A DNA stretch of 64,000 nt from Branchipolynoe longqiensis (GCA_030323885.1 CM059194.1:5533186-5597185), one strand, 5' to 3'. Shown: positions 20,519 to 32,992, counted from the first letter of the stretch. Made by a program: numbers and translations. The notes: a model not told the origin generated them from the letters alone.

Positions 20519-22317
20519 TCTACCATCACCCACACCCACACCTCAACTTCCATCCCCATCTCCCAACCCCCTCCACTACCTCCTCCACCACTACCACCAC
20601 CTCTACCATCACCCACACCCACACCTCCTCCACCACCACCACCACCTCTACCATCACCCACACCCACACCTCCTCCACCACCACCACCCCTACCATCACC
20701 CACACCCACACCTCCTCCACCACCACCACCACCTCTACCATCACCCACACCCACACCACCTCCACCACTACCACCACCTCTACCATCATACACACCCACA
20801 CCACCTCCACCACCTCCACCTCTACCATCACCCACACCCGCACCTCCCCACCACATCTCCACCTCACCACACCCACACCGCACCTCCACCACCACCACCT
20901 CTACCATCACCCACACCCACACCCTCCTCCACCACCACCACCACCTCTACCATCACCCCACCCCCCCCCCCCACCCCACCACCCACCCCACATCCCCACC
21001 CCACCCCCCACCACCCCACCCACACCCACCCCCACCCCACCCACCCCCACCCCTCCACCCCACACCCACCCCCTCCCACCACCCCACACCCCCCACACCC
21101 CACCCCCACCACCACCCTACCACCCCCACACCCCACCCTCCACCCCCCACCACCCACACCCACACCCACACCCACCCCCCACCACCCCACCACCCCACCC
21201 CCACCCCCACCCCACCTCCCCACCACCACCCACCACCCACCACCCACACCCCACCCACACCTCCCCCACCCACCCCACCCACCACACCCACACCCTCCTC
21301 CACCACCACCCCACCACCACACCCACACCCCCCACCCTCCACCACCCCACCACCCCACCCCCACCACCCACACCCCTCCACCACCCACCACCCACCCACC
21401 ACCCCCACCCACACCACCCCCACCCTACCACCACCACCCACACCCCTCCACCACCCCACCCCCACCACCACCCCCACCCACCCCACCCACCACCCACACC
21501 CACACCCCACCTCCCCACCACCACCCCCCACCCCACACCCACACCCCCACCCACCACACCACCCACCCCACACCATCACCCACACCCACACCTCCTCCAC
21601 CCACCCCCCCCACCCCACCACACCCACCACCCACACCCACCTCCACATCCACCACCACCCACCACCACACACCCCACCTCACCCCACCAACCACCCCCCC
21701 ACCACCACCCCACACCCACACCCCCCCACCACCCCCACCCCACCACCCCCACCACCACACCCTCCTCCCCACACCACCCCCTCTACCATCCCCCACACCC
21801 ACACCTCCCCACCACCCCACCATCCCACCACCACACCCCACCTCCCCCACCACCCCACCACCCCACCCCACCACCACCCACCACCCCACCACCTCCCCCA
21901 CCACCCCACCACCTCACCACCACCCCACCATCCACCCACCCCCCCACCCACCCCCACCCCCACCATCTCTACCATCACCCACACCCACACCTCCTCCACC
22001 ACTACCACCACCCCTACCATCACCCACACCCACACCTCCTCCACCACCACTACCTCTACCATCACCCACACCCACACCTCCTCCACCACTACCACCATCT
22101 CTACCATCACCCACACCCACACCTCCTCTACCACTACCACCACCCCTACCATCACCCACACCTCCTCCACCAGTACCACCACCTCTACCATCACCCACAC
22201 CCACACCTCCCACACCCACATTCACTCCCACCCCGGCCGCCACACACCCACACCACCCACACCCACATTACTCCCACCCCGACCCCCACACACCCACACC
22301 CACACCCACCCTCCACC
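20519..22317. repeat. CA-rich minisatellite, right block, with a C-run-degenerate centre
   Basis: Regular 42-bp-type units occupy 20,519-20,930 and 21,965-22,210. Between them lies a disordered stretch of (CCCCACC)-like sequence with C runs up to about 12. The start (ctcaacttccatccccatct) repeats the start of the left block at 17,267, so this is either one array duplicated or one with an internal repeat. ORFs here, up to 618 residues, are artefacts. Confidence 0.85.
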
Positions 22318-22478
22318 ATTCCTTAAATCGGTTACGATGCAAATCGAATCAACAGTGCTGAAATTTGGTCGGTAATTCAAACTAATATTATTATGAACAT
22401 CGTTTGAGAGCAGAACAGATGGCGCTACTTGGTTAATCTCGGACAGACCTCAGCAAACAATGGCCACCGTTTAATACC

Positions 22479-23153
22479 CCTGTCACACTATGACGTAAGG
22501 AGCCAACGTGAGCCTAACGTGGTGATATTTCGTCATTACGTTGATATACGTTGGATTACGTTATGATGACGTCATAATGACGTTAGAGTGACGTCGAGCT
22601 ACGTCACATTACGTCGTGTTACGTCGTGTTACGTCGAGGTTTTGGACATGTTCAAAAGTTTCGACGTAGGTCGAACATAAGGGTTTACGTTCGCCGTACG
22701 TTCTGTTCACGTTCAGCGAACGTCAATGACGTTAAACGGACGTTATTCCAACGCTCCTCACTACATTTAACTACGTTCCACTACGTTGACCCCATTAAAC
22801 CAAGTGCAAATGCCCACGGGGCGTAATGGGAACGTCAGGACAACGTCAGGAGAACGTCAGGAGAACGTCAGGAGAACGTGCATTCAACGTACGTTCAACG
22901 TCTCATGACGTAGCTAACATCACGTAACGTTCTTCTGACGATGGAATAACGTTCATAACGTTCCGTCAGCGTCATTACGTTGACCTCTCTCGTCGAACGA
23001 TGGTATCACTACGCTTTACCGACGTTACTCTCTCGTCCACTACGCTGCATCCACGTTCAACTTGTGCCCAAATTTGCATACTACGCCGAGAAGTTCAACG
23101 TTCTTCACGTTCTCCCTACGTTGACGTCGTTACGTCGTAGTGTGACAGCCCCA
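22479..23153. mobile_element. ACGT-rich non-autonomous TIR element (complete)
   Basis: The left end cccctgtcacactatgacgt is mirrored by the right end acgtcgtagtgtgacagcccc. The flanking word ata on both sides may be the target duplication. The ~675-bp interior is packed with ACGT-containing words and short tandem runs (gaacgtcagga at 22,829-22,875). No transposase ORF. The element at 1-349 and, loosely, the MITE at 34,909 share the end type. Confidence 0.78.
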
Positions 23154-23693
23154 TAACGGATAGGCGAGGTTGGAAATGACAAAGCTCCTCTCCTTTATTT
23201 CTATTTCATTAAAAAGAAATAATAGTCCAGGCCCGAAACCCCGTAAACGGCAATGTAAAAATTGAGATAAAAATTGGAATCAAACATTCAAAAAGTTCAT
23301 CTTTTTACATTCATATTGTTGGGTTCATTGCTGCATACTCATTACGTCACAAGCAAAGTGAAATTAGTGAGAATTGACATTACCTTGTTGTATAAATCTT
23401 TTATTTTAATTACAAATTGCGTTTACAGTGTTTTGCACCTGACCTCTTCTATTAAAATTAGGATCATTTTGTAAATGTTTGAGTGGTTGACTTCGATATT
23501 GAGTAAAGCTTGAGTAGAATAAATGTAAAATATTATATGAGCCTCGAAAGAACCAGGCTGTTGTCCGCAACTTGCTTTTACTGAAGGTAATTCTCACTCG
23601 GTTTGAACAGAGTCACTTACAAGTTACATAGCATATACTAACAGTTGTGTACACTCAGTGTCTCCTCATCCCCCCCCAAAAAGCTGTTTTGCT
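23154..23693. other. Unannotated AT-rich spacer
   Basis: No gene or repeat recognised. Confidence 0.4.
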
Positions 23694-23995
23694 TTGGGCG
23701 GGGGGGTTAGATCCCTGCAACATCTAAGGCCATATTACAGCGGGTCCTGACTTGTGGCAGTCCACACTCATGATGACTTGATGGGAAACCAGGCCACCAG
23801 CACCATGACCCAACATCCCACTCAGTCACATTATCCTGACACTGAGCTAACCAGTGCTTGCCCTATCCTAGTAATGCCAGGCTAGGTAGCAGCAAGCAGC
23901 AATTTTTTAAGTCATTGGTTAGAAGTTGCTATGATTCGAACTCCCGACCTTCCGCACTGTAAGCCTGCGCTCTACCGATTCGTCCACCGCGTCCG
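23694..23995 (-). mobile_element. SINE-A copy
   Basis: Tail gttagatccctgcaacatct, body cattatcctgacactgagct, and a tRNA-like head at 23,930-23,995 (minus: gacgcggtggacgaatcggt). Confidence 0.8.
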
Positions 23996-24132
23996 GGGTG
24001 TGTTTATATGTTCAAAGAGGGCTTAAAATATTGAGCCTATAGTTGGGGAGAACCACCCTACTTCCGGTAAGTAATCACGCCGGATCCCAGCTACAGTCGT
24101 TCCTCGGGAACTAGCAGACACCATATTCGATT

Positions 24133-24441
24133 ATCCTTTCCTTGAAGATGTATACTGCCTATCATGGATAAGTCTGAATAGACTTGTTTTCACCATTAGA
24201 CAGTTTGTCGATAGAAAGCCCGAGCCTACACTTTTATCGACTCAAGGGATTTTTAACCTCCCACACCACATAGACATGGTATGAGAGCAACCGGTCTTTG
24301 ATATCGCTGTAAGTTATACACAGCGGTGGAAATCCAAATTGGCAGAGCTGGGGGCATGGGGAATCGAACCACCAACCTTCAGATTAGGAGTCCGACCTAG
24401 AAAAAAGTCAGACACTCTAAGCACTCCGCCACAGAGAACAC
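24133..24441 (-). mobile_element. SINE-B copy, near full length
   Basis: Tail ttccttgaagatgtatactg. The head at the right end reads on the minus strand tctgtggcggagtgcttaga, with the B box ggtggttcgattccccatg. Confidence 0.85.
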
Positions 24442-24444
24442 CAC

Positions 24445-24820
24445 GCTCCGGATCATTCGGATCATCCGAGTCATCAGAATTTTAAATAGAACACCCCAAG
24501 GTGAACCTAAAAATACACGGGCCGTGTGCAAACTGATCCGCCTCCAATGACCCAGGTGATGGCTGGGGGCATCAGGAGCATTTGTGCTGGTAGTGAGAGC
24601 CTGTATTGCAAAGCTAGATGTTTTTCCTTTTTTTTATGTAAAAGACCATCCAGATTAAAATGGACATATAACTAAACTATGCAATCATAAAATACTTTGA
24701 ATCCTATCTTGCTGTAGTTATATTGGTTTTTTTTTTTTTTAAAGTTTTGGATTAAGCCACCATTTTGTCCGCCCTGAGCACATTGGTTTATGCAACCCGA
24801 GGTTGAGACCAGTCATTGAG
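24445..24820. repeat. Dispersed repeat, mate of 54,720-55,500
   Basis: Shared words are caatgacccaggt-atggctggggg, atatgcaatcataaa-tacttt, aatcctatcttgctgtagtt and a pyrimidine/A run. Class unknown. The right-hand copy is interrupted by a LINE tail. Confidence 0.6.
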
Positions 24821-25140
24821 ACCAGTGTAGGTGTTCCCCCACATGTGCACCACTCTGCAGCAGAGTCGACAAGGCGTTAAGCCGATAAGCCATCAATGTG
24901 TGGTTATATTGTGCAATAACTACATACTGGCATCTCACTTTGAGAGTTTTATTTGAATCATGTATGTTTAGGGAATGTGAATATTGCTCCCGAAATAGAT
25001 GCTGGGATTGGTATATGTTCTACGCTTAATACATTGATGGCTTACGGGCTTAACGCCTTGTTGGCCCTGTCACGGAGTTGCGCACGCTGCATGGAGGAAC
25101 ACCTACACTGGTCCCTTCCTACATGGCTTCCATATATGGT
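24815..25140. repeat. Inverted repeat element (~75-bp arms)
   Basis: gagaccagtgtaggtgttcc and aaggcgttaagccgataagc at 24,820-24,897 are mirrored by atggcttacgggcttaacgc and gaacacctacactggtccc at 25,034-25,115. This may be the inverted end of the preceding repeat. No coding evidence. Confidence 0.65.
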
Positions 25141-25356
25141 ACGATGACATAATGCTTTGTGCCAAGCGTAAAGTCTACTCAGCTGTGACAAGGAACCAAG
25201 CTGGCGCCCGGGACAGATGACAAGTTCACGTCGCTACGAGGCGAAAACGAGGCCAGAAGAAACTGCAGCGAGTCTAGATCAATTTGGCTTCACAGTGGGA
25301 AAGCCGTGGTGGTGTGTCTGCATAATGAACACTACCAAGTAGCTCGGTTAGTACAA

Positions 25357-27540
25357 TCAGTAACTCCACCACCCAACCACCACCCTATCACCCTACCACC
25401 ACCCAACCAACTCCCTATCAACCCACCTAGCACCACCTCACACCCTCAACCACCACCCTATCACCCCACCTGGCACCACCTCACACCCACAACCCACCCT
25501 ATCAACCCACCTAGCACCACCTCACACCCACAACAACCACCCTATCACTGCACCTAGCACCACCTCACACCCACAACCACCACCCTATCACCCCACCTAG
25601 CACCACCTCACACCCACAACCACCACCCAACCACCCCACATAGCGCCACCTCACACCCACAACCGCCACCCTATCACCGCACCTAGCACCACCTCACACC
25701 CACAATCACCACCCTATCACTGCACCTAGCACCACCTCACACCCACACCCACCACCCTATCACCCCACCTAGCACCACCTCACACCAACAACCACCACCC
25801 TATCACCCCCACCTAGCACCACCTCACACCCACAACCACCACCCTATCACCCCACCTAGCACCACCTCACACCCACAACCACCACCCTATCACCCCACCT
25901 AGCACCACCTCACACCCACACCCACCACCCTATCAACCCACCTAGCACCACCTCACACCCACAACCACCACCCTATCACCATACCTAGCACTACCTCACA
26001 CCCACAATCACCACCCTATCACCCCCACCTAGCACCACCTCACACCCACAACCACCACCCTATCACCCCACCTAGCACCACCTCACACCCACAACCACCA
26101 CCCTATCACCCCACCTAGCACCACCTCACACCCACACCCACCACCCTATCACCCCACCTAGCACCACCTCACACCCACAACCACCACCCTATCAACCCAC
26201 CTAGCACCACCTCACACCCACAACCACCACCCTATCACCCCACCTAGCACCACCTCACACCCACAACCACCACCCTATCACCCCACCTAGCACCACCTAA
26301 CACCCACAACCACCACCCAACCAACTCCCTATCAACCCGCCTAGCACCACCTCACACCCACAACCAACACCCAACCACCCCACATAGCACCACCTCACAC
26401 CCACAACCACCACCCTATCACCCCACCTAGCACAACCTCACACCCACAACCACCACCCAACCACCTCCCTATCAACCCACCTAGCACCACCTCACACCCA
26501 CAACCACCACCCTATCACCCCACCTAGCACCACCTCACACCCACAACCACCACCCAACCACCTCCCTATCAACCCACCTAGCACCACCTCACACCCACAA
26601 CCACCACCCTATCAACCCACCTAGCACCACCTCACACCCACAACCACCACCCAACCAACTCCCTATCAACCCGCCTAGCACCACCTCACACCCACAACCA
26701 ACACCCAACCACCCCACATAGCACCACCTCACACCCACAACCACCACCCTATCACCCCACCTAGCACAACCTCACACCCACAACCACCACCCAACCACCT
26801 CCCTATCAACCCACCTAGCACCACCTCACACCCACAACCACCACCCTATCACCCCACCTAGCACCACCTCACACCCACAACCACCACCCTATCACCCCCC
26901 ACCTTGCACCACCTATCCTCACCACCACCAGTAACTCCACCACCCAACCACCACCCTATCACCCCCACCTGGCACCACCTCACAACCACAACCACCACCC
27001 TATCACCCCATCTTGCACCACCTAACCTCGCCACCACCAGTAACTTCACCACCATCACCACACCACCACCACCGACCACCACCACTACCACACTACCACC
27101 ACCCCACCTAATACCACCCCACACCCCCACCCACCACCAGTAACTCCACAACCACCACCTACCACTACCACCACCATCACCACACCACTACCACCCAACC
27201 ACCCCACCTAACACCACCCCACACCCACACCCACCACCAGTAACTCTACAACCACTACCACCCCACCACCCCCCAACCACCCCACCTAATACCACCCCAC
27301 ACCCCCACCCACGACCAGTAACACAACCACCACCACACAACCTCCACCCAACCACCGCTACCTAACACCACCCGTCCATCACCGAATCACCACTAACATC
27401 ACCAGCCCAATTCCACCAATCCACCCAACCATTACCACACACCACTACACCACACCACCCCTACCACCACCTGTGCCATCACAACCCCAACTCCCACCAC
27501 TACATTTCCTACCACCACTACATCACGCTCTGCCTCCACT
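25357..27540. repeat. 43-bp CA-rich minisatellite
   Basis: About 40 units of cacctagcaccacctcacac followed by ccacaaccaccaccctatcacc, exact 43-base steps (for example 25,511 and 25,554). The right end degenerates into CCA-rich DNA. The only regular G is in ctagc, once per unit. Confidence 0.92.
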
Positions 27541-27615
27541 ACTACCCCACCCTACCATCACCATCACCACCACCACCACCACCACCATCACCACCACCAC
27601 CACCACCACCACCCC
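27541..27615. repeat. (CAC)n trinucleotide run
   Basis: Mostly cac/cat triplets. Confidence 0.85.
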
Positions 27616-28199
27616 ATAACACGACAGCAAAGTGCATATTGCTATTCGTCGTACATAATTAAGGGTTGTCATACCTAACAGTGTACAAATTTGAGGGCTC
27701 AGATTCGCCAACCACTGATTGACTGTCCAAGCCGGATGTACCTTGTTTCCTTTTGTTATTCCCTCATTCGATATTTTAGTGTTTTTTGTGACAAGTTGTT
27801 TATTCTGCCCATAACTTGTAAGCTCACGTGAGGGTGCTTGTTTTCAACGCGCGACAGCTGTGATACTGGATTGGTCTAGTCCCGCACTCAGGAGTGTTTA
27901 CCTGATCTTTCTCGGGCCAACCTTTTGCGGTTTTGGGTGTTAGTAGTTTCTATATTAGTTTTTTTTTTATTTTCAAAGTTTTTTCCTAACCTGTATATGA
28001 TAACTTAGCCTACGATGTACATTTACGCAGATGACATACAGGCCTGTGGGAGAGGATCCCATCCCATTGTGGTTTGTACCAGCAACCTTTCACCCATGCC
28101 CTTTCCTTAGATAGTACACCAGTGTACCAGAACACCCCTCGACCCTTCAGGACTGCGACTAGGTGGGATGGTTGTGTTGTACCGTTAGCCAAACCATAA
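27616..28199. other. Low-copy spacer
   Basis: Nothing supportable. A small open frame at 28,010-28,192 (minus) has no family signature. Confidence 0.4.
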
Positions 28200-28557
28200 G
28201 TTAAAGTTACCTCGTCTGATGGCTTGGAGTATCTGTGATTTTCTTAGATAAATACATTTGATTAATCTTTATAATCTACATCAGTTTACTTTGAAGTCAC
28301 TTATATTTTAAACATCTACTTTTGGAGATATTTGGAGTAAAAACATGACAAATTAATTTTGGCAGACACATCAAAATTCTGACAACTTAGGCTTCAGCAG
28401 TAACAGGTTCTATTAAGTTGACCTACTTTGCCATTCTATGCAATAACACATACTTAATAAGCACACCAGTAACTGAGGTGGACATGTAGGATCAAATCTA
28501 GATGAGTATTTTGGTTTTAAGAATGTACTCCTTTCATGGGACTGTGCAGCTTTAACG
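28200..28557. mobile_element. MITE-D copy
   Basis: Left gttaaagttacctcgtctga, right catgggactgtgcagcttta. The internal family words are present but diverged. Confidence 0.7.
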
Positions 28558-28847
28558 ACAGTTTTGAATATATCTGTCATTTCGATTGGATTGTAAAACT
28601 CGGTCATTTCATGGTATTTGTTTGTTGTTGTTGTTGGTTGTGTGTGTATTTATTTTGAATACACAACCATCTTATGCTCCTCAATTTAATGCAAATTTGG
28701 ATATAACGTCATATAGCGTCATATAACGTCATTGGACCCTTCTTTATTTATCGAAGATGTTAAGTCAATATTGGCCGACCCCGATTTAGCATGCCCCACT
28801 TTTTTCTCCGTGACTTTTTATGGACCCGAATGCTGTCCTTATAATGG

Positions 28848-29180
28848 ACCGGGTGCAGTGGCCTAATCGGTAGATCGCAAGCCTTCTTTTTCTTGAAGAT
28901 TTATACTGCCTGTCATGGATAAGTCTGAATAGACTTGTTTTCACCATTAGACAGTTTGTCGATAGAAAGCCCGAGCTTACACTTTTACCGACCCAAGGGA
29001 TTTTTAACCTCCCACACAACATAGACATGGTATGAGAGCTACTAGCCTTTGATGATGCTGTAAGTTATACACAGTGGTGGACATCCAAATTGGCAGAGGT
29101 GGGGGATGGGCCTCATGTGCGGAAGGTCGGGAGCTTGGTTCCCAGTCGAGTCAAACCGATTGTAAAAATATACGGATTTT
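28848..29180 (+). mobile_element. SINE-A head split by SINE-B
   Basis: A SINE-A head (gaccgggtgcagtggcctaa ... gatcgcaagcc) stops at 28,882 and resumes at 29,108 (gggcctcatgtgcggaaggt ... cagtcgagtcaaaccg). A minus-strand SINE-B missing its own head lies between. Confidence 0.7.
28883..29107 (-). mobile_element. SINE-B nested in SINE-A, head truncated
   Basis: Tail ttctttttcttgaagattta, body to ccaaattggcagaggtgggg. 5' truncation in the SINE orientation fits LINE-driven insertion. Confidence 0.75.
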
Positions 29181-29539
29181 TGGTTCGGATTTATATATAT
29201 TGGCAAAGAACATTATTATTCTCGGGTGACGGAGTGGGGACCATGATTATGTAACAGAGAAGCAATGGGTGCCCCACTTTGTGACATAAGCGACTATGTG
29301 GAAATGTGATAATATATAGCGACCAAGATTGTGATGTGATGTTCATACTTAAGAGACAGTTAATAATTATTTAAATGTTCCCTTCATGCACCAGAAAGAG
29401 TGCCACAGGAGGCTGTAGAGGGTGTCTGATTGGCTGGCTGTGTGAGTCCAGTCACCTGCATTCCTTATACCTGACACATAGTCTCCACATGAGGCACTCT
29501 TGGAGGAGACTCCACTTTCTACACTCGAACTCGCAACAT
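29181..29539. other. Unannotated spacer
   Basis: No gene recognised. Confidence 0.35.
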
Positions 29540-29765
29540 CTATTTCAAAAGACACAACAAACATTGGATTCCGGTTCAATGGGCTGTAGGCACTGATTCT
29601 GATATACACCAGCAAGAGTCATGAGGATCTGTGTGGGCAGTTGGTAAGGAGTAAGGGTGATAGGTCGGCAGTAGGTGAACAGGAGTTGATGCCAATAAAG
29701 CACAACCTCTTCACTGTCAATCTTGCACGACTTGTCTTCCTTTCTTCCTTATGAGTTGTTGAGAG
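29540..29765 (-). repeat. Dispersed repeat, inverted mate of 15,407-15,640
   Basis: Reverse complement matches caactcataaggaagaaagg ... gcaagattgacagtgaagag ... aatcagtgcctacagcccat. Confidence 0.6.
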
Positions 29766-29866
29766 TAATTACAGGGGGGGACTGACAGGCAGTTGTCAGA
29801 ACACACATGTGGAGCATAGTAATGTTTGGGGTTCAGACGGCCGAGTCCTGACATATTACACCATGA

Positions 29867-30222
29867 CTTTAAAATGTATACTTGTCTCTTCCTAGCCTGG
29901 TGCTTGGCATTATTAGGATAGGGCATGGTCTGGTTGACTCAAGGTCAGGAATAATGTGACTGAGTGCGATATCAGGTGTTGGTGCTGGTGGCCTGGTGTC
30001 CCAGTGGGGCAGCACTATATAGTCACCATGAGTGTTCACTGTCACAAGTCCGTACCCATCCTGATATGCCCTTAGATTTTGCCAGGACGTAAAACAACAA
30101 CAAAAACAATTCTACCACATTTAAATAATTTATCATCAACGTCCAAAAGATTTGTGCAAATAACTCATTACTTGTGGCCCTTAGATATTGCCAGGACGAA
30201 AAACCCCAACAACCAACCAACT
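29867..30222 (+). mobile_element. SINE-A copy plus duplicated flank
   Basis: Body gcattattaggatagggcat, tail gattttgccaggacgtaaaa. The following 75 bases (accacatttaaataatttat ... acttgtggccc) recur after the SINE-A at 31,003-31,320, so the two loci are a duplicated segment. A second SINE-A tail lies at 30,180-30,222. Confidence 0.75.
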
Positions 30223-30321
30223 TCGGTTGCCTCCTTGTCTCCTCCGCTGTGTGTCTAATCCTGTCCATCTAGCTTCTGTCAAGCCAATGCCTGCTAACCT
30301 ATTCACCCAGTGATACCCAAC

Positions 30322-30612
30322 TACCACTCATCATCATCATCATCATCATGCTGTCAGTCGCAATGCAACAAAGACTGCTTTCATTTCTTAACCGCCGCTC
30401 TCCATTTAGGTCTCTGCTGTGAGAGTGATGTCCATGAGTCAGTCCTACTGTCTCTCAGCTTCAGGTTTCTCTTGATAGTATCCTTGAACCGGAGATGAGG
30501 GCATCCTCTCTTTCTCTGACCAGAAGACAATTGAGAATAGAGGATCTGCTTTGGTAGCATGCCTGTTAACATCCTCATCAAGTGTCCAGTCCACCGGAGG
30601 TTCGTTCTGATC
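30322..30612 (-). mobile_element. LINE-R 3' end, 5'-truncated
   Basis: Minus strand: from near aacctccggtggactggaca through the conserved C terminus and stop, to a (catcat)n run at 30,329-30,350, which is the (ATG)n tail. Confidence 0.8.
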
Positions 30613-31002
30613 ACTACCACTACCACTACCATAAACAACCCAATAGGCTCCGTCGAAGGGGGAAGGAGGCAAGGTGACTGGAAGGCGTGGAGTCCAGCAA
30701 GTCCCAGAGGGCAGTCGGGAACAGGGGAAACTGGATAAAACTGGTTGCAAAGTCACATGTGGTGCTTCAACAACCCTTGCTGTGATGATGATGATGACGA
30801 TGGTGGTGATGGTGGTGATGATGATGGCCCACCATCGACTGCTTCCCTTCCCACTCACCGTCTCCCCTCAAATAAGGAATTAAACTATAACTAAGCACGT
30901 GTCCGTGCTAACCAGCCATACATCTGACATATGCTAACAACAGCAGTTTAAAGCAACTAACACAAACATACAATGTATTTTCACCAACATTTCCCTGTTG
31001 AA
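30613..31002. other. Spacer with GAT microsatellite
   Basis: A (GAT/GGT)n run lies at 30,783-30,827. No gene. Confidence 0.4.
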
Positions 31003-31400
31003 TGAGTTGAGCATCCATCTCCCGTTTTGGTAGATCGTGGGAACCCATGGGTTCGAACACTGGTAGAGAAAAACCAATGACTTTAAAATTGGTACATGTC
31101 GCTACCTAGCCTGGCACTCAGCATTATTAGGATAGGACAAGGACTGGTTAGCTCGGTGTCAGGATAATGTGACTGAGTGGAATATCATTTCATGGTGCTG
31201 GTGGCCTGGTTTTCCAGTGGGACAGCACTATAAAATCGCTATGAGTGTGCACTGTCACAAGTCGGTACCCGTCGTGATATGACCTTAGATTTTGCCAGGA
31301 CATAAAACAACAACAAACAAACAAAACAACTCTACCGCATTTAAATAATTTATCATCAACATCCAAAAGATTTGTGCAAATAACTCATCACTTGTGGCTC
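31003..31400 (+). mobile_element. SINE-A copy plus duplicated flank
   Basis: Head tgaatgagttgagcatccat, tail gattttgccaggacataaaa, then the same 75-base flank as at 30,106. Confidence 0.75.
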
Positions 31401-31669
31401 TAAGGGCCTGCTTCGGCATTGTTGAATGAAATAGTCTGATGAAGAAAACATTGTTCAGAAAAAAAGGAATTATTCAAATAAACTCTAGCTTATCAATTAT
31501 TGCACATTTCTGTGAGAACCCTTCTCACACAGCCTACTTAAACATGCCACGTCATTAGTCCTGACATTATGCGCATGCGCCAGAGAAATGACGTCACTCA
31601 ATGAGGCCTGGAATGACGCAATAAAAAGGAGCTATAACTGATCAAGTGGAATCAAGTCTGAGAGGGGAC

Positions 31670-31920
31670 AAAGTCGTGCTACGTCATTTTACGTCATTCC
31701 GCGTCGGTGTTCGCCGTTTTACGACATTCTACGTCGTCCTTCCTTGTTTAAGTCATTTTATGTCATCCTTCATTGTTTTATGTTATTTTACCTCGTCTTT
31801 CATCGGGTTATGTCACTCAATTGCCACATTTATTATTGTATGTCCTTCTAGGTCGCCCTTTGTCGCGCTATGCCATTCTATATTGTGTTCGCCACTTTAG
31901 GTTATTCTAGGTTGCCCTTT
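31670..31920. repeat. Degenerate (tacgtcattt)n-like repeat, left part
   Basis: Irregular copies such as gctacgtcattttacgtcat and ctacgtcgtccttc, eroding to the right. The same texture resumes at 32,536-32,700. Confidence 0.6.
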
Positions 31921-32536
31921 TGTAAAATTATGCGGATTATAGGCTTAGAGTCGACAGTTATCAAATGTGGGTGTAATTTTAAAAGTTATGGAGCAGGAGA
32001 GATAATTCTAGTATATTGGTAAGGAAAATAAAAGGTAAATTAAGCTGGGTAAATATTAAGGGATCAAGAACCAGTAAAAGCATGTGGGTAGTAATGAGAA
32101 ATAATGTAGACCACTGTCTAGGTCCGGGTGGGAAGAGGGAAAATAATGTAAAATGGATCTACCAGTGCATCGGTAGGTGAATTGTGTGTAAGAGGGGCGG
32201 CCGGGCAGTAGAGGATGGAAACAGGCCAAGGAGAGGCTGGTCTGCAGCTGGACAGTGGTCATGGTAGGCTGGTGCTTGGAGAGTGGTCAAGCTAGATATA
32301 CGGCTGCACTGGGTGGGGGGGGGAGAGTATAGTTGGAGCCTGAGACCAGAGCAGTGAAGAAGGAGCAGGACCACACGGGTGAGATAGACTTTGTATTAGT
32401 ATTGGTTGAAGAGAGGAAAATTGAGTTGTCTGTATCGTATTGTTTTGTATTGTATGGCATTGTACATGTGAAGTATTGCTCAGTTCTTGGAAACAAAATA
32501 AAACAAAATATCAGTCAGAGTCATCAGCTTTGTTGG
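31921..32536 (+). mobile_element. Possible solo LTR
   Basis: A ~615-bp block begins tgtaaaattatgcgg and ends ggtatttca, with an aataaa-type signal near the 3' end (acaaaataaaacaaaa). It interrupts the degenerate repeat. The cttt on either side is a poor target duplication. No internal ORFs. A single copy in the window, so the call is tentative. Confidence 0.35.
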
Positions 32537-32700
32537 TATTTCACTTTGTTGTTTTGCCTCATGCTATGTCACTTCTGACCGTTTTACGTAAGTTTATGTC
32601 GCCCTTCTTCATGTTGCCTCATTAGATATAACCCTTTGTCCTTTTTCCTCATTCTCTGTCAACCTTCATCGTTTTGCATCACTTTATTTCATTCTCCGTT
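32536..32700. repeat. Degenerate (tacgtcattt)n-like repeat, right part
   Basis: Copies such as gttttacgtaagtttatgtc and catcgttttgcatcacttta. Confidence 0.5.
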
Positions 32701-32703
32701 GTA

Positions 32704-32992
32704 GATCGTTGGTAGATCGTTGGATTCGAACCCTGGTTGAGTCAAACCGATAACCTAAAAAAATATACTAGTCACATCCTAGCATGGCGCTCGGCGTTAA
32801 TAGGATGAGGCAAGGACTGGTTGGCTCAGTGTCAGGATAATTTGGCGGAGTGGGATATCAGGTCATGGTGCTGGCAGCCTGGTCTCCCAGTGGAGCATCA
32901 CTATGAAGTCGCCATGACTGCGCATTGTCACAAGTCGGTATCCATCCTGATATGTGACCTGAGATGTTACTAGGATGTGAAACCCCAATAAA
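32704..32992 (+). mobile_element. SINE-A copy
   Basis: Head residue gttggattcgaaccctggtt, body gtgtcaggataatttggcgg, tail gatgttactaggatgtgaaa. Confidence 0.8.

Noticed and set aside
20470..22326. 618-residue Pro/His/Thr ORF
   Set aside because: Translation of the CA-rich array beginning in the LINE-H tail.
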